A stretch of 64,000 bases of DNA from Gluconobacter roseus NBRC 3990 (GCF_006538885.1 NZ_BJLY01000005.1:99092-163091); one strand, 5' to 3'. Counted from the stretch's first letter, positions 19,467 through 29,220 are shown. The notes: generated from the letters alone by a model not told the origin. Program-made: numbers and translations.

Positions 19467-20054
19467 ATGAACCGACGCGATTTCAACGCCCTGCTGGCAG
19501 GGCTGGGACTGACCTTCGGAGAGGGCAGGATCCATCATGCGAGCGCCACGACATCGCACGTGGATGTCTTTACGCTGCGCGCCAATGACTGGGTGCCGAA
19601 CAATCCGGATCTTCCTGTCATCGTCTATCGCAATGCGCTGGAAGCGGGGCCGGACCGTGAATCGGTCTATGAGGATCTGTTTGCCCGTAACGGCTGGCCA
19701 CCGCAGTGGCGGAACGGCGTCTATCCGTTTCACCACTATCACAGCCTGGGGCATGAAGTTCTGGGCTTTTCCAACGGCTCTGCCCGCCTCATGCTTGGTG
19801 GCCCGAAGGCCCGGACGGTCGAGGTGCGTGGTGGGGACATCGCCCTGCTTCCGGCGGGCACGGGACACTGCAATCTTGGCTCAGATGAAGATTTCACCGT
19901 CATAGGCGCCTATCCGCCCAACCAGTCCTTCGACATTCTCCGTGCTGCGCCCACAGCAGAACAGAGCGCCCGCATCCATGACCTGCCATTCCCGAAAACC
20001 GATCCGGTTCAGGGCGGAGCAGGCGTCCTCGCACGGGAATGGCATCCCTCATGA
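19467..20054 (+). CDS. Cupin-domain protein with Tat-type signal
   Basis: 195 residues. It starts MNRRDFNALLAGLGL, a twin-arginine signal (RRDF), so export in a folded state is likely. The rest is a small cupin: YHSLGHEVLGF, a central strand set, then GGDIALLPAGTGHCN, which keeps His residues that could bind a metal. Substrate unknown. The gene overlaps the next gene by four bases (ATGA), so the two are co-translated and probably act together. Confidence 0.78.
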   Translation: MNRRDFNALLAGLGLTFGEGRIHHASATTSHVDVFTLRANDWVPNNPDLPVIVYRNALEAGPDRESVYEDLFARNGWPPQWRNGVYPFHHYHSLGHEVLGFSNGSARLMLGGPKARTVEVRGGDIALLPAGTGHCNLGSDEDFTVIGAYPPNQSFDILRAAPTAEQSARIHDLPFPKTDPVQGGAGVLAREWHPS

Positions 20055-20776
20055 CAGCCTTTCCGCTCAGACGACGTCCCTTCCTTGCAGCGCTCGCGGG
20101 TCTGGTCACGGTCAGCAGCGCCAGTGCGGTTGAGAGCACGGGCCAGAAAACCCGGATCGGCATCATTGGCACAGGTCATGTTGGCACAACGCTGGCCGAA
20201 CTCTGGGTTCATGCGGGCTATCACGTCATGGTATCGGCCCGCTCCCTGACAGAGGCGCAGTCTCTGGCAACGTCGCTTGGTCCGCTCGCTACCGCCGGAA
20301 CCCCGGCCCAGGCCGCGGCTTACGGAGATATCGTGGTCCTCGCCGTGCCATATGGCGCCATTCCGCAGCTTGGCCCGCAGCTCAGCCGGACGCTGCTGGA
20401 TAAGGTCGTGCTTGATCCGTCCAATCCCTATCCCTGGCGGGACGGGGCGATTGCGGATACGGCGCAGAAGGATGGGGCAGGTGTGACGACCCAGCGTTAT
20501 TTCCCGTCCGCGCATGTGGTCCGGGCGTTCAATTCCATCGACATGACGACGCTCCGCTCCGAAGCCCATCGTGCGGCGCCTCTTCTGGCCGTGCCGGTTG
20601 CGGGAGATGACGCGCAGGCCGTGTCAAAGGTGGTGGCGCTGGTGAGGGCGGCCGGATTCGAGCCTGTCGTGACCGGAAATCTCGCGACTGCAAAACTGTT
20701 TCAGCCGGGCAACACCGGATTCGAGCTGGAACAGGATGCTGCCGGTCTGAAGCAGGCGCTGCACCTGTCGCAGTAA
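20051..20776 (+). CDS. NADP-binding F420-reductase-like protein with N-terminal signal
   Basis: 241 residues. The N-terminus (MTAFPLRRRPFLAALAGLVTVSSASA) looks like an export signal, possibly Tat-like given the RRR. The body is a Rossmann fold: IGIIGTGHVGTTLAELW, then MVSARS, VLAVPYGAI, DPSNPYP and VRAFNSI, matching the NADPH-dependent F420-reductase family and related NAD(P)-binding proteins. F420 itself is not expected in this organism, so it probably acts in another redox or carrier role. Translation appears coupled to the upstream cupin gene by an ATGA overlap; the start at 20051 is chosen for that reason. Confidence 0.75.
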   Translation: MTAFPLRRRPFLAALAGLVTVSSASAVESTGQKTRIGIIGTGHVGTTLAELWVHAGYHVMVSARSLTEAQSLATSLGPLATAGTPAQAAAYGDIVVLAVPYGAIPQLGPQLSRTLLDKVVLDPSNPYPWRDGAIADTAQKDGAGVTTQRYFPSAHVVRAFNSIDMTTLRSEAHRAAPLLAVPVAGDDAQAVSKVVALVRAAGFEPVVTGNLATAKLFQPGNTGFELEQDAAGLKQALHLSQ

Positions 20777-20851
20777 AGGCAGTCTGTTCGGGATGCGTCT
20801 ACCTCGAGTGAGGAGGCGCGTCCTGGGGAAAAATCCGTTACGGTCCTGTCT

Positions 20852-23053
20852 GTGAAGACAGAGCCCCTTTCCGTTCCGGACCTCGATACGGACGAACTTC
20901 TGGCCCGTGTAGAGTCCCTTGACCCTGCACTGACGCCACCGCCTGCCATCATCCAGGCCTTTCTGGATCAGGGGCGGCAGATGATCTGCTGGCTTCCGGT
21001 CGCGGTGGGGCTTGGGGCCATGCTGTATCTGGTTCTGCCGTTCGAGCCTTCCGTGCTGTGTGTTGTGCTCGTCACAGTTCTGCCGATCCTGATGGGGTGT
21101 GCCTGTTTCTGGTGGGGCTGGCAGCGGTTGTTTCCGCGTCTGCTGGGATTCGCGCTGCTCTCTGTGGCGATCGGTTTTGGCGATCTGGCGTTTCAGGCCC
21201 GGATGCAGCCGCCGATGCCGGCCCTGCCGACCCATGCGACAGTCCTGACCGGACGCGTTCAGTCGCTGGAAATCCTGCCGCCCCGCAATGATGACGAGGA
21301 TGACGGCCATCGCGTGATACTGGCGGATGCCGTGTTCGAGACGCCTGTCGATGCCGGGATGGCGCCGTTACGCCGGACGCTGCATATCCGTCTGCGCGAT
21401 GATGACGACCTGCTTCCCGAGCCCGGAAGCACGATCCGCCTGCGCACCATGCTGCGTGCACCGTCACCGCCCTCCTGGCCCGGCGGGCGGGATCTTCAGC
21501 GGGAAGCCTGGTTCTCGGGGCTGGCCGGCAGTGGCTATGCGCTCGGTCCGGTCAGCCTTTCAGGCGCGCCCTCCCGCCAGTCCTGGCTTGAATCCCTGCG
21601 CGAAACCGTGGCTCTGCGTGCCAATGCCGCGCTATCTGACCAGACCGCCGCCATTGCCGCAACGCTTCTGGCGGGAGAAGCGGGGAGCATCGACCAGCAT
21701 ACGCGCGAAACGTTTTCCGCTTCGGGGCTGGCGCATCTCCTTGCGGTGGCCGGGCTGCATCTGGGGCTCGTGATGGCGGCTGTCATTGTGACGCTGCGCT
21801 GTGGTCTGGCGGCTATTGAATATGTCGCCCTGCGCTGGCCGTGCCGGCAGATCGCCGCTGTTGCCGGACTGCTGGCCGGGGCGGGTTATGTGATGCTGAC
21901 AGGCGCGCATCTTCCCAGCCTTCGCGCGCTGGGTATGGCGAGTATCGTGACGCTGGCCATCGTCACCGGGCGGCGCGTGTTGTCCATGCGGTCTCTGTCC
22001 ATCGTGGCGCTCCTGATCCTGCTCGTCTCGCCGATCTCGGTTGTCGATGTGTCGTTCCAGATGTCTTTTGCTGCCGTGATGGGGCTGATCGCGGGGTATG
22101 GTGCGCTGCGCGAACCGCTCATGCGCCTGCGGGGTGAGGGGGAATGGTACCGCGTTGTCGTGTCCCATTGTGCCGCGCTGGTCCTGACGAGCCTTCTGGC
22201 CGGACTGGCGACCCTGCCGGTCAGTATGGCGCATTTCGGCGCGCTTCAGCCTTGGTTCGTGCTGGCCAATCTCGTGGCCGTGCCGCTTGCGGCGGTCTGG
22301 ATCATGCCGGTCGGGCTTCTGGCTCTGGTGGCGATGCCGTTCCATGCCGAAGCGCCGTTCCTGAAGCTCATGGGGATGGGAATCCGCATCGTGCAGGCGC
22401 TGGCGGAGCGTGTGGCAGCGTTTCCGATGGCGCATCAGCCTGTTCCTGCCATGCCGGGCTGGGGCCTGCTTCTGGTGATGCTCGGGCTGTGTTTCCTGTG
22501 TCTGTGGAAGGGCAGGGTGTGCCTTGCTGGTCTGCTGCCAATCGCGGTCGGGCTGGCCTCGATCTGGCTGGCTCCGAAGCCGGATATTCTTGTTTCTCCG
22601 GATGCGGGGCTGATGGCTGTGCGTCGTCAGGGTGTGCTTCTGGTCGGGCCTCATTCCAGCCTGCAACGCCGTACACTGGAAGACTGGCAGCAGGCTCTTG
22701 CCCTTCCCACGGCGCCGCTGCCGTCAGACTGTCTGTCCGGTCCGTGCCGGATGCCTCTTGGTGCACAGACTGTCCTGCTGCGTGTGCGTGATGCTTCGGA
22801 TGGCAATACGCTGCCGACCATGATGCAATGCGAGGGCGTGAGCCTGTTCATCAGCGCCTCGCCTGCGCGGAAAGGTTGCCCGGATGTGCCGTCCATCGAC
22901 CGGTTTTCGGTCTGGCGGGATGGGGCCTACAGCGTTTTTGCTGGGCGCGGTCTTACGGTTGTGTCGGACCGGAGCTGGCGGGGGAACCGTCTCTGGGTGC
23001 CGCCCGTGGGCTGGCATGGCATGCCCAACCTGCCTCTGGCCCAGTCCGAGTGA
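20852..23053 (+). CDS. comEC: ComEC/Rec2-family competence membrane protein
   Basis: 733 residues with a GTG start. An N-terminal DUF4131-type region with membrane segments (about residues 40-220) is followed by the Competence domain (about 225-500): SGLAHLLAVAGLHLGLV, a polytopic core, and DVSFQMSFAAVMGLIAGYG. This channel carries single-stranded DNA across the inner membrane in transformation. The C-terminal 150 residues show no HxHxDH motif, so the metallo-beta-lactamase domain found in many ComEC proteins is absent or decayed. It lies after the cupin/reductase pair, 75 bases downstream. Confidence 0.88.
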   Translation: MKTEPLSVPDLDTDELLARVESLDPALTPPPAIIQAFLDQGRQMICWLPVAVGLGAMLYLVLPFEPSVLCVVLVTVLPILMGCACFWWGWQRLFPRLLGFALLSVAIGFGDLAFQARMQPPMPALPTHATVLTGRVQSLEILPPRNDDEDDGHRVILADAVFETPVDAGMAPLRRTLHIRLRDDDDLLPEPGSTIRLRTMLRAPSPPSWPGGRDLQREAWFSGLAGSGYALGPVSLSGAPSRQSWLESLRETVALRANAALSDQTAAIAATLLAGEAGSIDQHTRETFSASGLAHLLAVAGLHLGLVMAAVIVTLRCGLAAIEYVALRWPCRQIAAVAGLLAGAGYVMLTGAHLPSLRALGMASIVTLAIVTGRRVLSMRSLSIVALLILLVSPISVVDVSFQMSFAAVMGLIAGYGALREPLMRLRGEGEWYRVVVSHCAALVLTSLLAGLATLPVSMAHFGALQPWFVLANLVAVPLAAVWIMPVGLLALVAMPFHAEAPFLKLMGMGIRIVQALAERVAAFPMAHQPVPAMPGWGLLLVMLGLCFLCLWKGRVCLAGLLPIAVGLASIWLAPKPDILVSPDAGLMAVRRQGVLLVGPHSSLQRRTLEDWQQALALPTAPLPSDCLSGPCRMPLGAQTVLLRVRDASDGNTLPTMMQCEGVSLFISASPARKGCPDVPSIDRFSVWRDGAYSVFAGRGLTVVSDRSWRGNRLWVPPVGWHGMPNLPLAQSE

Positions 23054-23117
23054 GCGCCTCTCAACCTTTTGGAAAGCAATCGCCCTGTAGGATCGCTGTA
23101 CAAGGAGGTCCGCTATC

Positions 23118-23627
23118 GTGGCTTACAAACCCGCAACGGGCGTTCTGCTCGCGCTTGCACTGATGGTTGCTGTTCCGGCGCAGGCCGCTCCCGCCGTGAT
23201 CTGGGACGGGCTGAGCCTGGGCATGAGCGTTCCGGAAGCAAAGCTCAGCCATCCGGAAATGATGGCGCTTCCCGCACCGGTGCCGCGGGCGGGTTTTGCG
23301 CGCTATGTGATGCAGGGGCCGTCGATCGGGTCGTGCCTGTCGAATGTGGATGTGAATTTTCTGGGCGGGCGTCTGGCTTCGGTTGAGGTTCATGCCCTGA
23401 CGGATACGGATTCCGGTGATGTTCGCATCTGCGCCGAGGAATGGGGACGCGCGGTCCGGCAGAAATACGGTCAGCCGCTGTTCGACGTGCGGACGCCCAT
23501 GACGGAAAAGATTACCTGGAACGCCAATGGCTTTTCGGTCACGACCCACATGCGCGTGGTCAACACGGTCGTGGTCTATTCCGTGTCCTATCAGGCCTCT
23601 CGCCGGACGGCGGCACAGATCCTTTAG
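23118..23627 (+). CDS. Secreted protein of unknown function
   Basis: 169 residues. A signal peptide (VLLALALMVAVPAQAAP) is followed by a compact domain with two Cys (CLSNVDVNF and RICAEEW), which could form a disulphide in the periplasm. No family recognised. The GTG start has a strong ribosome-binding site, AAGGAGG, upstream. The stop overlaps the stop of the convergent nth gene by four bases. Confidence 0.7.
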   Translation: MAYKPATGVLLALALMVAVPAQAAPAVIWDGLSLGMSVPEAKLSHPEMMALPAPVPRAGFARYVMQGPSIGSCLSNVDVNFLGGRLASVEVHALTDTDSGDVRICAEEWGRAVRQKYGQPLFDVRTPMTEKITWNANGFSVTTHMRVVNTVVVYSVSYQASRRTAAQIL

Positions 23628-24322
23628 GTCGCCGCGGCTTTTCGTGCTGGCGGAGCCTGCATCCGCTTGTCCGGGTAGAGGCACCATTTTGTTGCCGGGC
23701 AACGCCAGCATTCCGGTGCGCGCGCCTTGCAGACATAGCGTCCATGCAGGATCAGCCAGTGATGCGCCGGGCGCAGCATGTCTTTCGGGATCCGCGCGAC
23801 CAGCCCGTCCTCGACCTGCCGCACGGTTTTGCCCGGTGCCAGGCCGGTCCGGTTGCCGATGCGGAAGATATGCGTGTCCACCGCCATCGTATCTGCACCG
23901 AAGGCGACGTTCATCACGACATTTGCCGTCTTGCGTCCCACGCCGGCCAGCGCTTCGAGCGAGGCCCGGTCGGACGGGACCTGTCCTCCGTGCCGTTCCA
24001 GCAACTGTTCGCATAGCAGCGCCACGTTATGCGCCTTCGCCCGCCACAGCCCGATAGTGCGGATATGCCGCGCAATGCCGTCCTCGCCGAGGGCTGCCAT
24101 GGACGCTGGATCGGGCGCTTCCTCGAACAGGCCCTTCGTCGCCTTGTTGACGGATTTGTCCGTAGCCTGGGCTGAAAGCACGACGCTCACCAGAAGTTCG
24201 AACGGATTGCGGAACACCAGTTCGCTCTCCGCGTTGGGGTTGGCCTCGGCCAGTGCGGTGATGAAGGCTTTCGCGGCTGCCTTGCTCATGGCCCGGCTTG
24301 CGGTTGCGGGGGCATCGGTCAT
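23624..24322 (-). CDS. nth: Endonuclease III
   Basis: 232 residues. The helix-hairpin-helix has LAGVGRKTANVV with the catalytic Lys, and VDTHIFRIGNR carries the catalytic Asp. The C-terminal 4Fe-4S cluster is complete: C-x6-C-x2-C-x5-C in CKARAPECWRCPATKWC. The enzyme excises oxidised pyrimidines from DNA. The start at 24322 (MTDAPAT) has GGAG eight bases upstream; the open frame continues to 24430 but that part is not conserved-looking. Confidence 0.94.
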   Translation of the reverse strand: MTDAPATASRAMSKAAAKAFITALAEANPNAESELVFRNPFELLVSVVLSAQATDKSVNKATKGLFEEAPDPASMAALGEDGIARHIRTIGLWRAKAHNVALLCEQLLERHGGQVPSDRASLEALAGVGRKTANVVMNVAFGADTMAVDTHIFRIGNRTGLAPGKTVRQVEDGLVARIPKDMLRPAHHWLILHGRYVCKARAPECWRCPATKWCLYPDKRMQAPPARKAAAT

Positions 24323-24482
24323 GACAGGCACTCCACTGGGATGTGTTACCGGGGCGTATTGCAGGGCTGTTGCGTCCGGTTGGGACACACAGCAAGATAC
24401 GGCAAAGTTCTGAAAATTCCATGCCATCACACCGTGGCCTGCCCTGCATCATACCGCAGGCAGACAGACGGCGGAGCGTTTT

Positions 24483-26321
24483 GTGTCCGATACCACTCTT
24501 CCCATGACCACCCAGCAGCAGGAGGGCCGCAAGCAGGACGTGTCCTTTACCGAGGTCCTGTCCTTCGTCTCCAGCCGCTGGCGGGATCATCCTCTCTTGC
24601 TGTCAAAGACCCTGGGCGGCGTCGGCCTCGCTACGCTGGCCGATGTCTGCACGCCCATTCTCGCGGGTCGTCTGGTGGACGATATTTCCCGCCATGCCGC
24701 AGGTCCCGCCGTTGAGCAGACGGCCGAGCTTCTGCATCTGCGGGACGACGCATTCCTCATGGTCGGGGGGCTGATTGTTCTGGGACTGGTCGGACTGTTC
24801 GGGCGGCGCTCGTCTTTCATCGGGATTTCGCATCTTACGCTCGCCATCATGCACCGGATTGCCAATCAGGCTTTTGATCGGGTGCAGCGTTTTTCGACGG
24901 ACTGGCATGCCAACAACTTCGCCGGCTCCACCGTCCGCAAGCTGACGCGTGGCATCTGGGCGATTGATACGCTCGACGATACGCTGCTGCTTCTGATTGC
25001 ACCGGAAGTGCTGGTTCTGGGCGGCACGACGGCTGTTCTCATGTTCCGCTCGCCGCTTATGGGTTCGGTGCTGGCGGTCTCGGTCGTGCTGTTCGCCTGG
25101 CTTTCCATCACCCTGACCCTGCGTTACGTCGCGCCCACCGCCCGTGCCTCCAATGAATGGGACACGAAAATGGGAGCCGCGATGGCAGATGCCGTGACCT
25201 GCAATCCGGTCGTCAAGGCGTTCGGTGCGGAAGACCGTGAAGACGAGCGGCTCGACAACATCATCCATGGCTGGCGTCAGCGCACCCTGAAAACCTGGAT
25301 CCGCGGCACCAACAGCGCCAATCTGCAGGCCCTGTCATCGCTTGCCATGCGGATGCTGCTGATCGGCCTCGCCGTCTGGCTGTGGTGGGATGGCAAGGCG
25401 GGACCGGGGGATGTGGCTTATGTGCTGACGATGATGTTCCTCGTGCAGGGCTATCTGCGCGATCTGGGACAGCAGGTCAGCCAGGTGCAGCGCTCGGTGA
25501 ATGAAATGGAAGAGCTGGTGGCGATTTTCCGCCGTGAGCCTGCCATTCGGGATGCTCCTGATGCCGCGGAGGCTCACTTTTCACAGGGTGCCATCCACTT
25601 CGAGCATGTGGACTTTCAGTATCCCGGACAGGATAAGCCGCTCTACCACGATCTGACGATCGATATTGCGCCGGGCTCCCGCGTGGCGCTTGTCGGGCCG
25701 AGCGGATCGGGCAAGACGACCCTGACCAAGCTGCTTCAGCGTCTTTATGATGTGAATGGCGGGCGGATCGTGGTGGACGGGCAGGATATTGCCCATGTGA
25801 CACAGGACTCCCTGCGCTCGCACATCGCTATTGTTCCGCAGGAGCCGGTCCTGTTCCATCGGACGCTTGCGGAAAACATCGCCTATGCGCGCCCTGATGC
25901 CAGCCGTGCCGAGATCGAGGAAGCCGCCCGTTTCGCCAATGCGGCGCCGTTCATCGAACGTCTGCCTGAAGGTTACGAAACCATGGTCGGTGAGCGGGGC
26001 GTGAAGCTCTCGGGTGGTGAGCGCCAGCGTGTTGCCATTGCCCGCGCTTTTCTGGCCGATGCGCCAATTCTAATTTTCGACGAAGCGACGTCCAGCCTTG
26101 ATTCGGAATCTGAAGCTCTCGTGCAGGACGCCATGCGCCGTCTCATGCAGGACCGGACCGTGATCGTTGTGGCGCATCGTCTTTCGACCGTCATGGAGCT
26201 GGACCGCATTCTCGTTTTCAACCGGGGCGAGCTGAAGGAAGACGGAACCCATGCCGAACTGATCGAGCGGGAGGGTGGCATTTATCGCCGGCTGTTCGAG
26301 CTTCAGTCGCTGGAAGTCTGA
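24483..26321 (+). CDS. ABC exporter, fused permease and ATPase (MsbA-like)
   Basis: 612 residues. The N-terminal type I exporter membrane domain (about residues 45-340) has around six helices. The C-terminal nucleotide-binding domain has Walker A GPSGSGKTT, the signature LSGGERQR, Walker B ILIFDEATSSLD and the H-loop VVAHRLS. It should work as a homodimer in the inner membrane; lipid, peptide or drug substrates are all possible. The GTG start has GGAG six bases upstream. It is divergent from nth. Confidence 0.88.
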   Translation: MSDTTLPMTTQQQEGRKQDVSFTEVLSFVSSRWRDHPLLLSKTLGGVGLATLADVCTPILAGRLVDDISRHAAGPAVEQTAELLHLRDDAFLMVGGLIVLGLVGLFGRRSSFIGISHLTLAIMHRIANQAFDRVQRFSTDWHANNFAGSTVRKLTRGIWAIDTLDDTLLLLIAPEVLVLGGTTAVLMFRSPLMGSVLAVSVVLFAWLSITLTLRYVAPTARASNEWDTKMGAAMADAVTCNPVVKAFGAEDREDERLDNIIHGWRQRTLKTWIRGTNSANLQALSSLAMRMLLIGLAVWLWWDGKAGPGDVAYVLTMMFLVQGYLRDLGQQVSQVQRSVNEMEELVAIFRREPAIRDAPDAAEAHFSQGAIHFEHVDFQYPGQDKPLYHDLTIDIAPGSRVALVGPSGSGKTTLTKLLQRLYDVNGGRIVVDGQDIAHVTQDSLRSHIAIVPQEPVLFHRTLAENIAYARPDASRAEIEEAARFANAAPFIERLPEGYETMVGERGVKLSGGERQRVAIARAFLADAPILIFDEATSSLDSESEALVQDAMRRLMQDRTVIVVAHRLSTVMELDRILVFNRGELKEDGTHAELIEREGGIYRRLFELQSLEV

Positions 26322-26439
26322 ACGGGGAGGGAAAGGCTGCGTTTTTGCATCCTTTCAGGTCTGGCTGCGTTTCTCCGTTTATGGACTTTTCCGCCCGGAC
26401 CACAGGATGCCCGACGGGAGCCACACAGGAGACCGCTGC

Positions 26440-27819
26440 ATGACCATCCGTTCCGCCTTCGCCGCCCTGCTGCTTGCAACGCCTGCCGCCCTATATGTCG
26501 GGAGTGCGATAGCTGAACCGGTAGCATTCGAACATGCGCGGCTGATTGACGGGACGGGCGCCCTGGCCCAGCCGGACGCCACTGTGGTCATTGATAACGG
26601 CACCATCATCTCCGTGGGTATCCCCGCACCTGCCGATGCCCGTCATGTGGATCTGACGGGCAAGACGCTCATGCCCGCCCTTATCAGCGATCACAGCCAT
26701 GTCGGGCTTGTGAAGGGTACGGGAGCCAGCCGCGATAACTACACCCGCGCCAATATTCTTGCGGCCCTGAAGCAGTATTCCGATTACGGCGTTCTGACCG
26801 TCACGGCGCTGGGTCTGAACCGCTCCCCGCTTTTCGACACGCTGCGTCAGGAACAGCATGATGGCCGCAATCCGGGGGCGGATCTGTACGGTGTGGATCA
26901 GGGGATTGGCGCGCCTGATGGTGTGCCTCCGGCCGCCATGGTCAATGGTATCGGTCCCGATCAGGTTTTCCGTCCCACCACGCCCGAAGAGGCTCGCAAG
27001 GATGTGGACCAGATGATCGCGGAGCATACGGATCTGGTGAAGCTGTGGGTGGATGATTTCCGCAATGACGTGCCTGACGGCAAGACCTATCCGATGCTGC
27101 CCCCGGCCATCTATCAGGCTGTCATCGATGAAGCGCATCAGCATGGCACGCGGGTTGCGGTCCATATTCATGATCTGGCCGTCGCCAAGGCCATCGTTGC
27201 CTCAAAGGCCGATATTCTTGCTCATGGCGTGCGGGACCAGCCGGTCGATCATGATCTGATCGCCGCGATGCTCCGTCAGGGGACGTGGTACATCGCGACG
27301 CTGGATCTGGATGAAGCGAACTATCTTTATGCCGAGCAGCCTGAACTGCTCTCCAATCCGTTCGTGCTGGCGGGTATCGATCCAGCCCTGCGCCGCGAGT
27401 TCACCGATCCGAAATGGCGTGCCGAGACGATGGCCAAGCCGCTGACCAAGGCCTCGCATTATGCGCTGTCCGTTAATCAGAAGAACCTTGCTGTTCTGTA
27501 TCGTGCGGGCGTGAAGGTCGGTTTTGGTACGGATTCCGGGGCTGCTCCGGCGCGCATCCCCGGTTTTGCCGAGCATCGTGAGCTTTACCTGACGGTGCAG
27601 GCGGGACTGTCGCCTGTGCAGGCGATCAGTCTGGCGACGGGCAATGCCGCGGCTCTGCTGCACCTGTCCGATCGTGGGGTGATCGCGCCGGGCCGTCGGG
27701 CCGATCTGCTGGTTGTGAATGGTAATGCCGATGAAAACATTGGTGCCGTGGATCAGATCGATCAGGTCTGGCAGCGGGGCGTTCTTGTCAGCCACGGCCC
27801 CGTGCGTTCGAAGAACTGA
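26440..27819 (+). CDS. Exported amidohydrolase-family protein
   Basis: 459 residues. A signal peptide (AALLLATPAALYVGSAIAEP) places it in the periplasm. The amidohydrolase fold is recognisable: TLMPALISDHSHVG holds the HxH metal pair, DLVKLWVDD a likely bridging Lys, VHIHD and ILAHGVRD two further histidines, and VGFGTDSG the final Asp. It resembles the imidazolonepropionase-like amidohydrolases with an unknown substrate. The start at 26440 has AGGAG eight bases upstream. The stop is only seven bases from the stop of the convergent antiporter gene. Confidence 0.82.
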   Translation: MTIRSAFAALLLATPAALYVGSAIAEPVAFEHARLIDGTGALAQPDATVVIDNGTIISVGIPAPADARHVDLTGKTLMPALISDHSHVGLVKGTGASRDNYTRANILAALKQYSDYGVLTVTALGLNRSPLFDTLRQEQHDGRNPGADLYGVDQGIGAPDGVPPAAMVNGIGPDQVFRPTTPEEARKDVDQMIAEHTDLVKLWVDDFRNDVPDGKTYPMLPPAIYQAVIDEAHQHGTRVAVHIHDLAVAKAIVASKADILAHGVRDQPVDHDLIAAMLRQGTWYIATLDLDEANYLYAEQPELLSNPFVLAGIDPALRREFTDPKWRAETMAKPLTKASHYALSVNQKNLAVLYRAGVKVGFGTDSGAAPARIPGFAEHRELYLTVQAGLSPVQAISLATGNAAALLHLSDRGVIAPGRRADLLVVNGNADENIGAVDQIDQVWQRGVLVSHGPVRSKN

Positions 27820-27826
27820 GGACCGG

Positions 27827-29050
27827 TTATCCGGCGGTTTGGGGACGGGAACGCCCTGACACCAGCCGGAACATCGGTCCCGTCAGGGTTGTGGAAATCA
27901 CGGCCAGCACCATCAGGGAGGCGAAGGCGAATTCCGAAATCATGCCATGCGCGTGAAGGATGGTCGCTGCCACGATTTCCATTAGCCCCTTGCATTGCAA
28001 CAGCGAGCCGATCCCCAGAGCCTGCCGGTGCGTCAGGCCCGGCGCAGGCGGGAAGATCCAGACGGCCAGGATCTTCGTGACAATGGCGATCACGACCAGC
28101 AGGAGCGAGGCGATGACGGATGGCCAGGTCAGCGCATCGCCGTCAATCCGAAGGCCGCTATGGCCGAAGAACATCGGGGCCAGCCAGATCAGCGAGAACG
28201 TACCGACAGTCTCGACCGGCAGGCGACGGACCCAGCGTGGCGGCATGAGCGCACCTGCGAAATAGGCTCCGATCAGCTCATGCAGCCCCAGTTCATGGCT
28301 CGCCCAGGATCCTGCGGCGAGATAGGCCGGGACGGCCGCCCAAATGACCCAGATCGGCGGGTTTTTAAGGTTCCGCGTGGCCCAGCTGCTGAGAAAGGCC
28401 ATACCGATCAGTAGCAGGACGGCCAGACCCTCAAAGCCGGTCCAGCCATGTAAAGCATCTGGTCCGCGTGCGGCAAATTGCAGGATGGCCAGCCCGATCC
28501 AGAGCGCGGCATCGTCCACAACCGCGAGCTTCAGGGCGAGCTGTCCGACGGGGCGATAGACAGGCTCCAGTTCGCGCACGATCCCGATCAGAACCGGCAG
28601 GGCACTGACAGAAATGCACAGCCCGATCGACATGGCGCCGATCCAGCCATTCCCGTGAGGGGCCTGCCAGCCATGCAGCGGCAGGAAGAACAGCTTGACT
28701 AGAACGGTGCCGATGACGAACGGAATCCCCAGCGCCACCAGTGCGCCGCACAGAAGGCGGCCCAGCGTCGGGGAGGGCAGGTTTGCGGCTTCGGGAGAAT
28801 GGGTCGGGTTCTGCCACATTTCCAGCCCGGCGGTGAACGCCAGCACCAGAACGGCCAGCCACCCGATGTAATCGCCATAAAGCGAGGGAATGCCGATGGT
28901 CGAGGCGGGAAAATGCAGGACCGCAAGAAGAATGCCGACCAGAATGGGCAGGATGGCAATCGGAATGGAGCGTCTGAGCAGCTGCCACAGTCCCCATGGG
29001 ATAAGGACAAATATAAATGCATCCGCCAACAGTGCTGTCACATTCCCCAT
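27827..29050 (-). CDS. Cation:proton antiporter, CPA2 family
   Basis: 407 residues with about twelve hydrophobic segments. The motif LAVVDDAALWIGLAIL carries the paired Asp residues of Na+(K+)/H+ exchangers, and the sixth-helix region GAYFAGALMPP is typical of CPA2 proteins. No regulatory RCK/TrkA-N domain is attached, unlike KefB/KefC. It would exchange monovalent cations for protons across the inner membrane, useful for an acid-producing bacterium. It runs toward the exported amidohydrolase gene. Confidence 0.82.
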   Translation of the reverse strand: MGNVTALLADAFIFVLIPWGLWQLLRRSIPIAILPILVGILLAVLHFPASTIGIPSLYGDYIGWLAVLVLAFTAGLEMWQNPTHSPEAANLPSPTLGRLLCGALVALGIPFVIGTVLVKLFFLPLHGWQAPHGNGWIGAMSIGLCISVSALPVLIGIVRELEPVYRPVGQLALKLAVVDDAALWIGLAILQFAARGPDALHGWTGFEGLAVLLLIGMAFLSSWATRNLKNPPIWVIWAAVPAYLAAGSWASHELGLHELIGAYFAGALMPPRWVRRLPVETVGTFSLIWLAPMFFGHSGLRIDGDALTWPSVIASLLLVVIAIVTKILAVWIFPPAPGLTHRQALGIGSLLQCKGLMEIVAATILHAHGMISEFAFASLMVLAVISTTLTGPMFRLVSGRSRPQTAG

Positions 29051-29167
29051 GATGATCCCTTTTTTGTTTCTGGTCCGATCAGGGTAACATGAATCACAAA
29101 ATTTGCGGTGATTTTTTGTTACTATGTATTCTATGGATCTATGTTTGTGCTTTTCGGATCCAGAAAT

Positions 29168-29210
29168 TCCAGAAAAAATAAACCCGGATTTTCCTCTTGG
29201 AAAAACCGGG
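29168..29210 (-). terminator. Rho-independent terminator after rdgB
   Basis: Read on the minus strand, CCCGGTTTTTCC and GGAAAATCCGGG pair around an AAGA loop with one mismatch, followed by TTTATTTTTT. It lies directly after the rdgB stop and closes the rph-rdgB operon. Confidence 0.85.
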
Positions 29211-29220
29211 CCTGTTCCAG

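Noticed and set aside
21632..22666. 344-codon open frame antisense to comEC
   Set aside because: Arg/His/Gln-rich product without any domain, opposite a clear membrane protein.
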